A stretch of DNA of 64,000 bases, taken from assembly GCF_020177265.1 (NCBI RefSeq), contig NZ_JAIVMC010000013.1:1-64000 (forward strand), given 5' to 3'. Under the pieces are notes generated by a model. The model was not told where the DNA came from, made no database searches, and saw only the letters and a program-made list of their open reading frames with translations. Position numbers and translations under genes: made by a program. This document shows, in pieces, positions 25,738 to 33,622 of this stretch (position 1 is its first letter; the number at the start of each line of letters is the position of its first letter). The stretch is from Pseudooceanicola marinus. Its GTDB lineage: Bacteria > Pseudomonadota > Alphaproteobacteria > Rhodobacterales > Rhodobacteraceae.

Positions 25738-25820
25738 AAATTAAAACCCCCGCGAAGGCGGCAACCTTCCACGGGGGCTGAGGGACTCAGGGCCGGCAAG
25801 CCCGTAATCATCCGTAATCA
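25738..25820 (-). ncRNA. Candidate antisense RNA (ctRNA) upstream of the stand-alone repC
   Basis: A GC hairpin at 25747-25777 has arms CCCCCG/CGGGGG and GAAGG/CCTTC around the loop CGGCAA. Leftward transcripts leave it into TTTTAATTTC, a good intrinsic terminator. A minus-strand -35 TTGTCT (25851-25856) and -10 TAGGCT (25827-25832) with 18-bp spacing would start transcription near 25,820. A short RNA complementary to the repC leader is the established copy-number control of repABC plasmids. The promoter part is inferred. Confidence 0.55.
25747..25777 (-). terminator. Intrinsic terminator upstream of repC, leftward
   Basis: Two-part GC stem (6 and 5 bp, short internal loop) followed on the minus strand by TTTTAATTTC. 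It faces away from repC and so ends a transcript antisense to the repC leader. In the rightward direction the hairpin is not followed by a U-tract. Confidence 0.7.
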
Positions 25821-25821
25821 T
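25802..25821 (+). repeat. Tandem 10-bp direct repeat in the repC leader
   Basis: CCGTAATCAT occurs twice without a gap. It overlaps the predicted 5' end of the antisense RNA. It could take part in RNA pairing or protein binding at the replication control region; nothing more can be read. Confidence 0.6.
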
Positions 25822-25930
25822 GATTTAGCCTATCAGCTTCCCCACCTTGCAGACAAGTCGAAACGCATTTGTGCGACCTGTCGACGTTTGCCTGCTGCCG
25901 CCTCGCTTCAGACGAACGAGGAACGAATAG

Positions 25931-27160
25931 ATGCATGTACCCCAAGCTTTGCCTGTCCGACGGTGCGAGGCCGTCAAACCAACGCTTCCACGCGGCATGG
26001 AGCGCGACGGCTTCGTCGCGCTTGTCGATGCGGTTGCGCCCAGCCTTGGCATCGGTGCCGCTGCGATGATGACTTTTCGCACCATGATCGCGTCGACCAG
26101 GCCGAGCGCGTTCAAGTGCGGCGTAGATGAACCCTGCTGTTACCTCAGCCAGAGCGAGATTGCGCACAAGCGTGGCGTCACGGCTTGCCGCATCCGGCAA
26201 CACGAGGCGGCGCTTGTCCGCGCGGGGCTCATCGAGAAGCAGACGATGGCGAATGGCGCGCGGTCCGGCTTCTCCGGTTGCGGCGTCTTCTTCGGCGTGG
26301 CGATCGCACGCGTCGACGAGTTTCTGTCCCTGCGGGACGTGATCGAGGCCGATCGCAGGACCCACGCCCGTCTACGCGGGCAACGCAGCTCGCACAAGCG
26401 GCACCTAAAAGGCATCCTGTGCGAGTTGATCGAGCGTCAGGGCCTGACTGCCGAGGTCAAGCGCATCCAGCAGGCGTTCGCAGGGTGGCCGTCAGGCCAG
26501 GCGCTTCATCGGATGTCGCTCGAAGAGCTTCAGAACCATGAGGCTGAAGCCGAGGCGCTGACGATATCGGCGTCTCAGTTGCTGCATGAAATGCATGATC
26601 GACCGCTCGAAAACGAGCGGTCCCATATACAAGATACAACTCAAGATTCTAACCAAGTAATCTGTAACGACCCGGTCAATACGCGGAGCGTGGTCAAGCC
26701 CACGCACTCGATTATTGATCGGCCGCAGCCTGACGGCCGCGTCCATTGCGTAGAAAAGCAAGGTGGGGCGGCCGGCGAGGCGCACAAGTCCACATTCATT
26801 CAGAACCTGGGCTGTGATCGTCTGTATGGCCTTTGTTCCGAAGAGATGAAGATGTGGCTCGATATCGAGCGACAAAAGCGCGGCAGGCTGGATTTCCATT
26901 CCTTCGTGATCGCCGCGCAGAAGCGCCTGCCTGAGTTGGGCATCCACCCATCTGCCTGGGGGGAAGCCATGGACGTTCTGGAGGAGGATGCAGCGATGCT
27001 TTGTGTTCTAATCACCGATGCCAAGGTTGCCGATCCGGGGATCACCATCCTTTCGGCAGGGGCGTATCTGCGCGGTATGGTGCGGGCGCAGCGGACTGGT
27101 GCTTTGAACATCATGGGAAGCCTGATCGGGCTGAATGAACGGAGCAGGAGGCGCCGATGA
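25931..27160 (+). CDS. repC: RepC-type replication initiator (stand-alone)
   Basis: 409 residues; ATG at 25931 follows GAGGAA at 25918-25923. The N-terminal third has a winged-helix pattern (YLSQSEIAHKRGVTACRIRQH, here cut to SEIAHKRGVTACRIRQH) that binds origin DNA, and the C-terminal part ends DPGITILSAGAYLRGMVRAQ, the RepC signature also present in the other RepC (GGYLRGMV). An AT-rich stretch (26,620-26,680) in the middle may be the origin, as in other repC genes. No repA or repB lies nearby, and the protein differs strongly from the repABC RepC at 54,668. This would be a second, independent replication module. Confidence 0.88.
   Translation: MHVPQALPVRRCEAVKPTLPRGMERDGFVALVDAVAPSLGIGAAAMMTFRTMIASTRPSAFKCGVDEPCCYLSQSEIAHKRGVTACRIRQHEAALVRAGLIEKQTMANGARSGFSGCGVFFGVAIARVDEFLSLRDVIEADRRTHARLRGQRSSHKRHLKGILCELIERQGLTAEVKRIQQAFAGWPSGQALHRMSLEELQNHEAEAEALTISASQLLHEMHDRPLENERSHIQDTTQDSNQVICNDPVNTRSVVKPTHSIIDRPQPDGRVHCVEKQGGAAGEAHKSTFIQNLGCDRLYGLCSEEMKMWLDIERQKRGRLDFHSFVIAAQKRLPELGIHPSAWGEAMDVLEEDAAMLCVLITDAKVADPGITILSAGAYLRGMVRAQRTGALNIMGSLIGLNERSRRRR
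26615..26680 (+). other. AT-rich segment inside repC, candidate origin
   Basis: In an otherwise GC-rich gene, bases around 26,620-26,670 read ATACAAGATACAACTCAAG and neighbouring AT-rich codons. Origins of repABC-type plasmids are known to lie in an AT-rich part of repC at a similar relative position. No iterons were seen. Confidence 0.35.
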
Positions 27161-27546
27161 AACCGCTCATCTTATCGGCGGCCATCGTGGCGGCCCTCAC
27201 GGTTTCTGGGACGGCCCAAGAACTGTGTATCGAGCCCATCAGGCCAGAGGCTGCACACCTTCTCGATGCCGGACTTTCCGGTGCTGAGGTCCGGGCGGAA
27301 TTTCGGCGCTATTTTAGCGAGGTCGAGGATTACCTGAATTGCCTGAACGAAACCTCAGCTCGAATAAGGGACGATGCGCAAGCCGCAGCCTACGATTATC
27401 AACATGTACTGGACATGACAGATCCGGGCAAAAATGGTTGGGGAGCCGGAGAGTTTCAGCCGCCAACTGTCGAAATGAAGGACACAGGGGAACTCTTCTT
27501 CGATCAACAACCAAGCGTTGATCGCACCGGCCAAGATCAGCAATAG
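27157..27546 (+). CDS. Small secreted protein after repC
   Basis: 129 residues with a signal peptide (LILSAAIVAALTVSGTAQ), a helical mature part with LNCLNETSARIRDDAQAAAYD and a polar Gln-rich end. Its ATG overlaps the repC stop by 4 bp, so it is translated with repC. Two Cys remain after cleavage (ELCIEP and LNCLN). No family recognised; conserved linkage to repC would be needed to suggest a role. Confidence 0.6.
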   Translation: MKPLILSAAIVAALTVSGTAQELCIEPIRPEAAHLLDAGLSGAEVRAEFRRYFSEVEDYLNCLNETSARIRDDAQAAAYDYQHVLDMTDPGKNGWGAGEFQPPTVEMKDTGELFFDQQPSVDRTGQDQQ

Positions 27547-27633
27547 GGCCGGCTTCGAAATCCAGCAGCCGCGTGGCTGTCAGCAAGGGGTCAACGGCGG
27601 GCAAGATGGATCTCCTCGAATCTGGCGAGGGTC

Positions 27634-27664
27634 TAAATAGAGGCTACAGCAACTGTAGCTTCAA
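27634..27664 (-). promoter_or_regulatory. Orphan MerR-type promoter
   Basis: Minus strand: TTGAAG (27659-27664), a 19-bp spacer, TATTTA (27634-27639). The spacer holds the perfect dyad GCTACAG-CAA-CTGTAGC (27643-27659). The 19-bp spacing and dyad match MerR-family promoters at 28,912, 39,202 and 40,452. It points leftward, but no minus-strand gene follows; the next gene in that direction is antisense to it. It probably lost its gene at an insertion or deletion boundary. Confidence 0.65.
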
Positions 27665-27689
27665 GCCTCTTTCAGAAGGCGATCAATCG

Positions 27690-28292
27690 CTACTGGTCGT
27701 CGGCATGAACGGCTTTGTGGTGTTCGCCGTGTGCATCGCGCAAAATGTCGACACCGCCCCATGCCGCGATCCCGGCCACGACCACACCCACGACTAGGTC
27801 CGGCCAGTTCGTTCCCAGCCAGGCAACGAGACCGCCAGCCACGACGATCCCGAGGTTCGCGGCGAAGTCGTTCCAGCTGAAAGTGTTCGCGGCGCGGATG
27901 TTGACGTCCGGTTCGCGGAGTCGGGCGAGTAACCAGACGCAGATCGCGTTGATCGCCGCGGCGATCAGGGCCATGGCGATCATGATTGTCCCGAGCGGAT
28001 CCGACCCGCCGACATAGCGCCGCCACGCATCATAGAGGATGCCCAATGCGAACAGGATCAGCAACCCACCCGAGACATTGGCGGCGCCGCGTTTCCACCT
28101 GCCGGACCGGGACAGCGCAAACAGGCTTATGGCGTAGACGAAGCTGTCGGAAAGGTTGTCGAGGCCGTTTGCGATCAGGGCGCTCGAATCGCCGAACGCG
28201 CCGGTCGCGAAGAACGCCAAAGCCAGACCGATGTTGAGCGCCAGAACGATCCAGAGCGTGCGTCTCTCCCTCGCCTTCTTTGCCGTGGCCAT
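27690..28292 (-). CDS. CDF family cation transporter (short form)
   Basis: 200 residues with six hydrophobic helices. Metal-site patterns of the cation diffusion facilitator family are present: ALIANGLDNLSDSFVY (helix 2, DxxxD-type) and NTFSWNDFAANLGIVVAGG (helix 5). The cytoplasmic C-terminal domain of about 80 residues found in most members is missing, leaving only HGEHHKAVHADDQ, a His-rich tail. It should export Zn, Cd or Co from the cytoplasm. It lies 84 bp downstream of the MerR gene on the same strand and is probably cotranscribed. Confidence 0.85.
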   Translation of the reverse strand: MATAKKARERRTLWIVLALNIGLALAFFATGAFGDSSALIANGLDNLSDSFVYAISLFALSRSGRWKRGAANVSGGLLILFALGILYDAWRRYVGGSDPLGTIMIAMALIAAAINAICVWLLARLREPDVNIRAANTFSWNDFAANLGIVVAGGLVAWLGTNWPDLVVGVVVAGIAAWGGVDILRDAHGEHHKAVHADDQ

Positions 28293-28376
28293 GCTTGATC
28301 TGTTCCTCTGGCGTTCATGAGGTGAACCGCCACCGCGCTGCAGGGTTCCAAACGCAAGGGCCAGTGCCAGCCGAGC

Positions 28377-28805
28377 TTATGCCCCGATGTCGTCGTGCTC
28401 GGTCAGGCACTCCGAATGGTCCCGCAGGACCTCGAGCACCCGGCAATCCGCCGTTCGCCCGCCGCTGCACTCGTGGATCATGCGCTTCAGCTCGGTGCGA
28501 AGTGCCTTCAGGCGCGCCATGCGTTGCTCGACCTGGCGGAGTTGCCGGCGGGCGATCGCATCTGCCTCGTCGCAGGACTTTTCCGGATGGTCGCTGAGAT
28601 CGAGGAGCTCCCGGATCGCATCGAGCGAGAAACCGAGTTGCCGTGAATGACGGATGAACGATAGCCGATCGAGTTCGGCATCCCCGTAGCGGCGTTGCCC
28701 GCCCTCCGTCCGGCCCGGTTCAGGCATGAGCCCGATCTGTTCGTAGTACCGGATGGTCTGCACCTTGGTGCCGGTCTTCTTCGCCAGATTGCCGATTGTC
28801 AGCAT
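28377..28805 (-). CDS. MerR-family divalent metal regulator (Zn/Cd/Pb type)
   Basis: 142 residues. N-terminal winged helix: MLTIGNLAKKTGTKVQTIRY with the recognition pattern, then GQRRYGDAELDRLSFI. A long dimer helix carries Cys 78 (KSCDEAD) and the metal loop has Cys 113 and Cys 121 (ECSGGRTADCRVLEVL), with another Cys at 133. A Cys at the 78 position marks divalent-metal members (ZntR, CadR, PbrR, MerR), whereas CueR has Ser there. It likely regulates its own operon with the CDF gene and the four promoters listed at 27,634, 28,912, 39,202 and 40,452. Confidence 0.9.
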   Translation of the reverse strand: MLTIGNLAKKTGTKVQTIRYYEQIGLMPEPGRTEGGQRRYGDAELDRLSFIRHSRQLGFSLDAIRELLDLSDHPEKSCDEADAIARRQLRQVEQRMARLKALRTELKRMIHECSGGRTADCRVLEVLRDHSECLTEHDDIGA

Positions 28806-28821
28806 ATGTTTCCCTTAAGAG

Positions 28822-28842
28822 AACCTACAGACCTTGTAGGTT
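28822..28842. promoter_or_regulatory. Perfect dyad upstream of the merR-like gene
   Basis: AACCTACA (28822-28829) and TGTAGGTT (28835-28842) flank GACCT. It lies 16 bp before the regulator start. The CTACA/TGTAG halves resemble the other sites, but the 5-base centre differs and clear -35/-10 hexamers were not found, so this is probably an autoregulatory operator of slightly different design. Confidence 0.55.
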
Positions 28843-28911
28843 TGGTGGGTTGATAGCGCAAGTCCAAGACTCACAGACGCGTGACCTCCCGCCGCAGCCG
28901 GACAATCAGGC

Positions 28912-28942
28912 TTGAATCTACAGTAGCTAGAGGATGTAAACG
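28912..28942 (+). promoter_or_regulatory. MerR-type promoter for the SCO-Dsb-PCuAC operon
   Basis: TTGAAT (28912-28917), 19-bp spacer, weak -10 TAAACG (28937-28942). The spacer begins CTACAGTAGCTAGAGG, close in sequence to the spacer sites at 39,208-39,226 and 40,458-40,476 read on the other strand. It reads into the gene at 28979 and diverges from the regulator. Confidence 0.65.
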
Positions 28943-28978
28943 CCGAAACAATCAAGAATCAATGACAGGCAGTCCGGA

Positions 28979-29581
28979 TTGTCCCTCGCATCGGTAAGAA
29001 AACTTCTCTGGGCATTGGTGGGCATTGCAGTCCTCGCGCTCGGGTGGCTTCTGCTCGGGTCCGACGATCGCGCCGACAGCTCTCGATCAGAGGCAGAGCC
29101 GGCTTTCGTCGCGGAGTTCGAACTGACCGATCATCAGGGCATGGTACGCACCGAAGACGATTTCGCGGGGCGCTGGATGCTGATCTTCTTCGGCTTCACC
29201 AACTGTCCCGACGTCTGCCCCACCACCCTGTCGGAGGTCGCGGCCGTCATGGCGGGACTGGGCCCTGACGCTGCCAAGGTGCAACCGATTTTTATCACGA
29301 TCGACCCCGATCGAGATAAACCGATGGAACTTGCCGACTATGTCACATTGTTCGATGCCGGCATCATCGGACTGACCGGCACACCGGAGCAGATTGCGCA
29401 GACTTCGGAAACTTTCCCGATCTTCTTTGAACGCATCGAAGAAGCCTCTGCCCCCGACGGCTACACGATGGGGCATACGTCGCATCTGTTCCTCTTCGAT
29501 CCAGACGCAGGCTTTGCCGAGTCCTGGCCCTACGGCACGTCCGCCGAAGAGATCCTCGATAATCTGAGAGAGAGGATCTGA
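28979..29581 (+). CDS. SCO1/SenC-type copper chaperone
   Basis: 200 residues, one N-terminal anchor helix (LWALVGIAVLALGWLLL), then a thioredoxin-fold domain with CPDVCP (Cys 76 and Cys 80) and a His in GYTMGHTSHLFLF, which together bind Cu. SCO proteins insert copper into the CuA centre of cytochrome oxidase or act as thiol reductases. The start is a TTG at 28979; an ATG at 28962 is out of frame and reads only an 11-codon peptide. It is the first gene of a long rightward operon that contains a second SCO gene at 31,155. Confidence 0.88.
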   Translation: MSLASVRKLLWALVGIAVLALGWLLLGSDDRADSSRSEAEPAFVAEFELTDHQGMVRTEDDFAGRWMLIFFGFTNCPDVCPTTLSEVAAVMAGLGPDAAKVQPIFITIDPDRDKPMELADYVTLFDAGIIGLTGTPEQIAQTSETFPIFFERIEEASAPDGYTMGHTSHLFLFDPDAGFAESWPYGTSAEEILDNLRERI

Positions 29582-29586
29582 CCGAC

Positions 29587-30009
29587 ATGACCCGAATATC
29601 CGGAGAAACGGCACTGGGACTGGCATGGGTGATTGCTCTCACGGCATCGCTAGCCGTGCTTTTCATCGGCGAGGTGCTGGGGCAGACGCCCTGCCTGCTC
29701 TGCTGGTTCCAGCGGGCCTTCATGTTCCCGCTGGCCATCATTCTCGGGCTCGGCCTTTGGTGTCGCGACCATCGCGCCGGCCGCTACGGGATCGCGCTTG
29801 CGCTCGGTGGCGGCGCTGTCGCGCTCTGGCATATGGGTCTTTACGCTGGCCTGGTCCCCGAGCGCATTCAGCCCTGCACGGCCGCTGGTCCCTCCTGCAC
29901 CGACGACAACCAGTTGGTCTTCGGCATCCCTATCCCGCTGATGGCGCTCGCTGCCTTCGCGCTGATCGGGGCGCTGTCGGCCCTTTCACTTAAGGACACA
30001 CGAACATGA
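29587..30009 (+). CDS. dsbB: DsbB/BdbC-type disulfide oxidoreductase
   Basis: 140 residues with four membrane helices. The quinone-side pair is Cys 36/Cys 39 (TPCLLCWFQR) and the second periplasmic pair Cys 97/Cys 104 (PCTAAGPSC). It reoxidises the DsbA-like protein encoded next, with which it overlaps by 4 bp. Presence in a metal operon suggests the disulfide state of secreted Cys-rich copper proteins is controlled locally. Confidence 0.9.
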   Translation: MTRISGETALGLAWVIALTASLAVLFIGEVLGQTPCLLCWFQRAFMFPLAIILGLGLWCRDHRAGRYGIALALGGGAVALWHMGLYAGLVPERIQPCTAAGPSCTDDNQLVFGIPIPLMALAAFALIGALSALSLKDTRT

Positions 30010-30665
30010 ACCGACGCGGCCTGATCCTGTCCGTTCTCGCCCTCGGCGTCGCCGGTTTTGGCGGAGCCACTTGGTTTGCAAACCGCCCCGGTCCCGTGGC
30101 CGAAGTGGAGCCCGTTGCTCCGGAACTCGCGGACGCGATGATCCGCCCCTACTCACCCATCCTCGGGCCTGCGGAGGCGCCCGTTACGATCGTCGAATTC
30201 TTCGATCCGGCCTGCGAGGCCTGTCGCGCCTTTCATCCCATCGTGAAGGACATCATGGCCGAGCGTGGGGATGCTGTCCGCGTCGTGATCCGCTACACAC
30301 CTTTCCACGGCGCGGCGTCCGAGGAAGCGATCCGCGTGCTCGAGGCCGCGCGCATGCAGGGCGTCTTTGAGCCGGTTCTCGAAGCGGTACTGCGGGAACA
30401 GCCGAGATGGGCGTCGCATGGAGCGCCTGAGCCGGGACTCATCCTGGAGATCGCCGCAACGGCGGGCCTCGATGCCGAGGCCGCGCGCACGCGGATGCTT
30501 GCACCGGACGTAGTGGCGATCCTGAACCAGGACCGCGCCGACGTCGAGACTGTGGGCGTCCGCCAGACGCCCACGTTCTTCGTGAACGGCAAGCCACTCG
30601 ACCCGTTCGGGGAGGCCGAACTACGAAGCCTGGTGGCGGCTGAAGTCGCAGCGGCGCGAAGCTGA
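30006..30665 (+). CDS. dsbA: DsbA-family thiol oxidoreductase
   Basis: 219 residues with an N-terminal membrane anchor or signal (LILSVLALGVAGFGG), a thioredoxin domain with active site CEAC (Cys 70, Cys 73), and the cis-Pro loop VRQTPTFFVNG. The CxAC dipeptide and helical insert fit BdbD-like DsbA proteins. It pairs with the upstream DsbB-like gene (4-bp overlap) to form disulfides in the periplasm. Confidence 0.9.
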   Translation: MNRRGLILSVLALGVAGFGGATWFANRPGPVAEVEPVAPELADAMIRPYSPILGPAEAPVTIVEFFDPACEACRAFHPIVKDIMAERGDAVRVVIRYTPFHGAASEEAIRVLEAARMQGVFEPVLEAVLREQPRWASHGAPEPGLILEIAATAGLDAEAARTRMLAPDVVAILNQDRADVETVGVRQTPTFFVNGKPLDPFGEAELRSLVAAEVAAARS

Positions 30666-30687
30666 ACCAAGAAATGGGAAGAGCAGG

Positions 30688-31155
30688 ATGAGGACCTTCA
30701 TTACTAGCGGTGCGCTGACAGCGCTTTTGTCGTGGGCGGGGGCTTTGACGCCGGCGCTTGCAGGATCCGAGGACGTGGTCGTCGAAGGCGCTTGGTCCCG
30801 CGCGTCAATCGGCATGAACCGCCCAGGCGCCGCCTACATGACGATCCGAAATACCGGCGATACACCGGTGATACTGATCGGTCTCGTGACGCCGCTCGCC
30901 ATGATGCCCGAAATCCACGAGTCGAAGACCGATGCCGATGGCGTGAGTTCCATGGCTCCGGCCGACGAGATCACCATCGCGCCAGGCGAAAGCATGTCGC
31001 TCGAGCCGGGCGGTCTGCACGCGATGCTGATGCTGTTGCAGACGACGATGACGGAAGGAGAATCCTATCCGTTGACGCTGCTCTTTGACGACGGAGGCGA
31101 AGTGACGGTCGAGGTGCCGATCCTTGGCATCGCTGCGCGAGGTCCGAACGACTGA
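30688..31155 (+). CDS. PCuAC periplasmic copper chaperone
   Basis: 155 residues with a signal peptide ending near ALA. The Cu(I) site pattern is visible: MMPEIHESK, then a Met in GVSSM, and LEPGGLHAMLM (H-M-H-M arrangement of the DUF461/PCuAC family). PCuAC delivers Cu(I) to SCO proteins and CuA; here SCO genes flank it on both sides. Its last base is the first base of the next start, so the genes are tightly linked. Confidence 0.9.
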   Translation: MRTFITSGALTALLSWAGALTPALAGSEDVVVEGAWSRASIGMNRPGAAYMTIRNTGDTPVILIGLVTPLAMMPEIHESKTDADGVSSMAPADEITIAPGESMSLEPGGLHAMLMLLQTTMTEGESYPLTLLFDDGGEVTVEVPILGIAARGPND

Positions 31156-31781
31156 TGCGGCGACGGACGATCCTTGGATACGGCGCAGCGGGTGCCGGGG
31201 CGCTAGTCTTCGCGCTCTTTGTCGGCTGGTGGCAAGTCGACGGGCCTGGGGCGCCCGAACCGATGGGCCAGCGGCCGCTGGCTCTGTCCGCCATGGACTT
31301 CAGCCTGACGGATCACGAGGGAAACGAGGTCGGGCCGGAAACGCTGATCGGGCGCCCTACGATGGTGTTCTTCGGCTTTACCTACTGTCCGGACGTCTGC
31401 CCGACCACGCTCTCGGACATTTCGGGATGGCTCGACGATTTGGGGGACGAGGCAAACGAGATGTCCGTGGTTTTCATCACTGTCGATCCCGAGCGCGACA
31501 CCGTCGATGCGATGTCGGAGTATGCCGGCTATTTCCATCCGGCGATCCGCGGCTGGACCGGCAAAGATGAGGAAATCGCGAAAGCCGTGCGCGGTTTCCG
31601 CGGGAGCTTCGAGCGGGTGCCGACCGAGGGTGGCGGTTATACGATGAACCACACCGCCAGCGTTTTCCTTTTCGACGCTGCGGGGCGGTTCGTCACCATG
31701 ATCGACTATCACGAGCCAAGGGAATTCGCGGTGCCGAAGATTCGCCGCGCACTCGAAGAAGAAACCGAGGGGGCAACATGA
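31155..31781 (+). CDS. SCO1/SenC-type copper chaperone (second copy)
   Basis: 208 residues, anchor helix at the N-terminus (GAAGAGALVFALFVGWW), CPDVCP with Cys 78 and Cys 82 in a FGFTYCPDVCPTTLSD context, and HTASVFLF carrying the copper His. It is only moderately similar to the first copy (29.0 kb), so the pair is older than the island rather than a fresh duplication. It probably works with PCuAC immediately upstream. Confidence 0.88.
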   Translation: MRRRTILGYGAAGAGALVFALFVGWWQVDGPGAPEPMGQRPLALSAMDFSLTDHEGNEVGPETLIGRPTMVFFGFTYCPDVCPTTLSDISGWLDDLGDEANEMSVVFITVDPERDTVDAMSEYAGYFHPAIRGWTGKDEEIAKAVRGFRGSFERVPTEGGGYTMNHTASVFLFDAAGRFVTMIDYHEPREFAVPKIRRALEEETEGAT

Positions 31782-33151
31782 GGATCAGAACCATCGCGGC
31801 GGGTATCGGAGTTGTCGTCGCGCTATCGGGGGGTGTCGTTTTACTTTCGGGGATCTGGTCGAAGGACCCCGTCCCTCCGGGTCTCGCGGTAGCAAGCATA
31901 TGGATGCCGGACGGTCTCCAGTCTCCCCCGTTTGTGGTGTCGGAACCGCCGCGAATTGCGCAGGCAGGAGCCGAGCCCACGACGTTGCCTAGCCCCATGC
32001 CTCTTTTGCAGATTTCGGTCGCCGACACTTCCTTGCCGACGATCGACCCTCCCCTTTTCACCTGGTCGCGCAACATAGAAAGCGGTGAGACGCTCGATAC
32101 AGTTCTTGCGGAGGCCGGTCTCTCGGCGACCGACCGTGCGGAAGTCGCCCTCGCCCTTGGCGCGGAGTATGATTTGAGGCGGCTGCGGCCAGGACATTCC
32201 GTCACCGTCGTCTCGACGACGGACGGAAGCCCGCGCGGTGTCGCGCTCGCCGTCGAGGACGGCGTACGCATCGAGGTGATCTTCGGCGATGAGCTTGCCA
32301 CGCAGGTCGTCACGCCGGAGTCCGAGATGGTGACGCTTGCCGGGGAAGCAGTGATCGACAGCTCGCTTTTTTCTGCGCTCGACGAGGCCGATATCCCGGC
32401 CCGGTTCGCGGTGGACCTGGCGCAGATGCTCGGCGGAACGGTGGATTTCCGCCGTGAGATGGCCGGCGGCGAAACGCTCCGGGTTCTGTGGCGAGAGGCG
32501 CGCGTGGGCCAGGACAGGATCGGACAACCGGAACTGGCCTTTGCCGCGCTCGAGGTCGGCGGCGCGCTCTATGAGGTCGTTTGGCCGGACAATGGCAGCG
32601 GTCAGGCCACGGTTTATGTCGACGGCGCGGTTCTCCGCGTCTTCGCGCAGCCCGTGGAAGGCGCGCGACTGAGCTCCGTTTTCGGCCGCCGCACGCATCC
32701 GGTCTACGGGAACGTGCGAATGCACACCGGCGTCGATTTCGCTGCGGCGCGTGGGACGCCGGTTCAGGCCACGGCACCCGGGCGCGTCAGCTTCATCGGC
32801 TGGCGGAACGGGTACGGCCGCGTGGTTGAAATCTCGCATGGCTCGGACACCACGACGCGCTATGCGCATCTCAGCGCGGTCCCGGAAGGCCTCGTGCAAG
32901 GCCAGCGCGTGGCCGCCGGAGACCTGATCGGCCGTGTGGGCGCCACCGGCACCGCGACCGGTCCGAACCTGCACTACGAGGTTCTGGTGGACGGTCGGCC
33001 GACCGATCCTCTCTCAGACGAGCGGCTCGCCGAAGCTGCCGAGCGCGAAGCGGATGACACTGGCGCGCTGTCGCGATTGGCCGAAGCCCGCGCCCTTCTC
33101 GCTGAAAGTCTCGACCGCGAGATCGCCCTGACAGCAACCGAAAGGCTCTGA
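31778..33151 (+). CDS. M23 (LytM-type) peptidoglycan endopeptidase
   Basis: 457 residues with an N-terminal membrane helix, a LysM/OapA-like middle (SGETLDTVLAEAGLS and AEYDLRRLRPGHSVTVV, typical of M23 leader domains), and a C-terminal metallopeptidase domain: RMHTGVDFAAARGTPV with the Zn ligands His and Asp, YAHLSA and GPNLHYEV. All catalytic His are present, so it should cut peptide crosslinks in the wall. Its inclusion in a metal operon is odd but parallels the two L,D-transpeptidases nearby, suggesting wall remodelling as part of the response. Confidence 0.88.
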   Translation: MRIRTIAAGIGVVVALSGGVVLLSGIWSKDPVPPGLAVASIWMPDGLQSPPFVVSEPPRIAQAGAEPTTLPSPMPLLQISVADTSLPTIDPPLFTWSRNIESGETLDTVLAEAGLSATDRAEVALALGAEYDLRRLRPGHSVTVVSTTDGSPRGVALAVEDGVRIEVIFGDELATQVVTPESEMVTLAGEAVIDSSLFSALDEADIPARFAVDLAQMLGGTVDFRREMAGGETLRVLWREARVGQDRIGQPELAFAALEVGGALYEVVWPDNGSGQATVYVDGAVLRVFAQPVEGARLSSVFGRRTHPVYGNVRMHTGVDFAAARGTPVQATAPGRVSFIGWRNGYGRVVEISHGSDTTTRYAHLSAVPEGLVQGQRVAAGDLIGRVGATGTATGPNLHYEVLVDGRPTDPLSDERLAEAAEREADDTGALSRLAEARALLAESLDREIALTATERL

Positions 33152-33154
33152 CCC

Positions 33155-33610
33155 ATGAAACGTCTGACACAAGCCCTGACCTTCGCCATCGCACTGTTTC
33201 CGGCGGCGCAGGCCCTCGCGGAGGCAACTGCCATCGATGTCCGAAAGACCAATGGATGCGGCTGCTGCCTGTCCTGGATGAACCATCTCCAGGACAACGG
33301 CTTCACACCGACCGGCCAGGACATGTTCGGCGGCCTTCTCGTGCGCTTCAAGCTCGACAACGGGGTGCCGCAGCGTATGGTCTCCTGCCACACGGCGCTC
33401 GTCGACGGTTACGTGATCGAGGGCCACGTGCCGGCCGCCGACATCCGCCGCCTTCTGGACGAACGGTCCGACGCGATCGGTCTCGCGGTTCCGGGCATGC
33501 CCTACGGTTCGCCCGGCATGGGGCCCGAGGAGGACCGCGAAGCCTACGACGTCTTTCTGATTCTCAAGGACGGCTCGACCGAAGTCTACTCGAGCTACCC
33601 GGAAGGGTAA
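33155..33610 (+). CDS. DUF411 periplasmic metal-binding protein
   Basis: 151 residues with a signal peptide ending ALA. The DUF411 motif KTNGCGCCLSW (Cys 35, 37, 38), HTALVDGYVIEGHVPA and VPGMPYGSPGM are all present. DUF411 proteins (CopG-like) occur in copper and silver resistance clusters and probably bind Cu. A second member is encoded at 43,745-44,227 in the other metal block; the two are divergent. Confidence 0.88.
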   Translation: MKRLTQALTFAIALFPAAQALAEATAIDVRKTNGCGCCLSWMNHLQDNGFTPTGQDMFGGLLVRFKLDNGVPQRMVSCHTALVDGYVIEGHVPAADIRRLLDERSDAIGLAVPGMPYGSPGMGPEEDREAYDVFLILKDGSTEVYSSYPEG

Positions 33611-33622
33611 GCCACCTGACGA

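Noticed and set aside
27314-27604. Minus-strand 96-codon ORF after the orphan MerR-type promoter
   Set aside because: TTG start without ribosome site, antisense to the repC-linked secreted gene, and no recognisable pattern; not accepted as the target gene.
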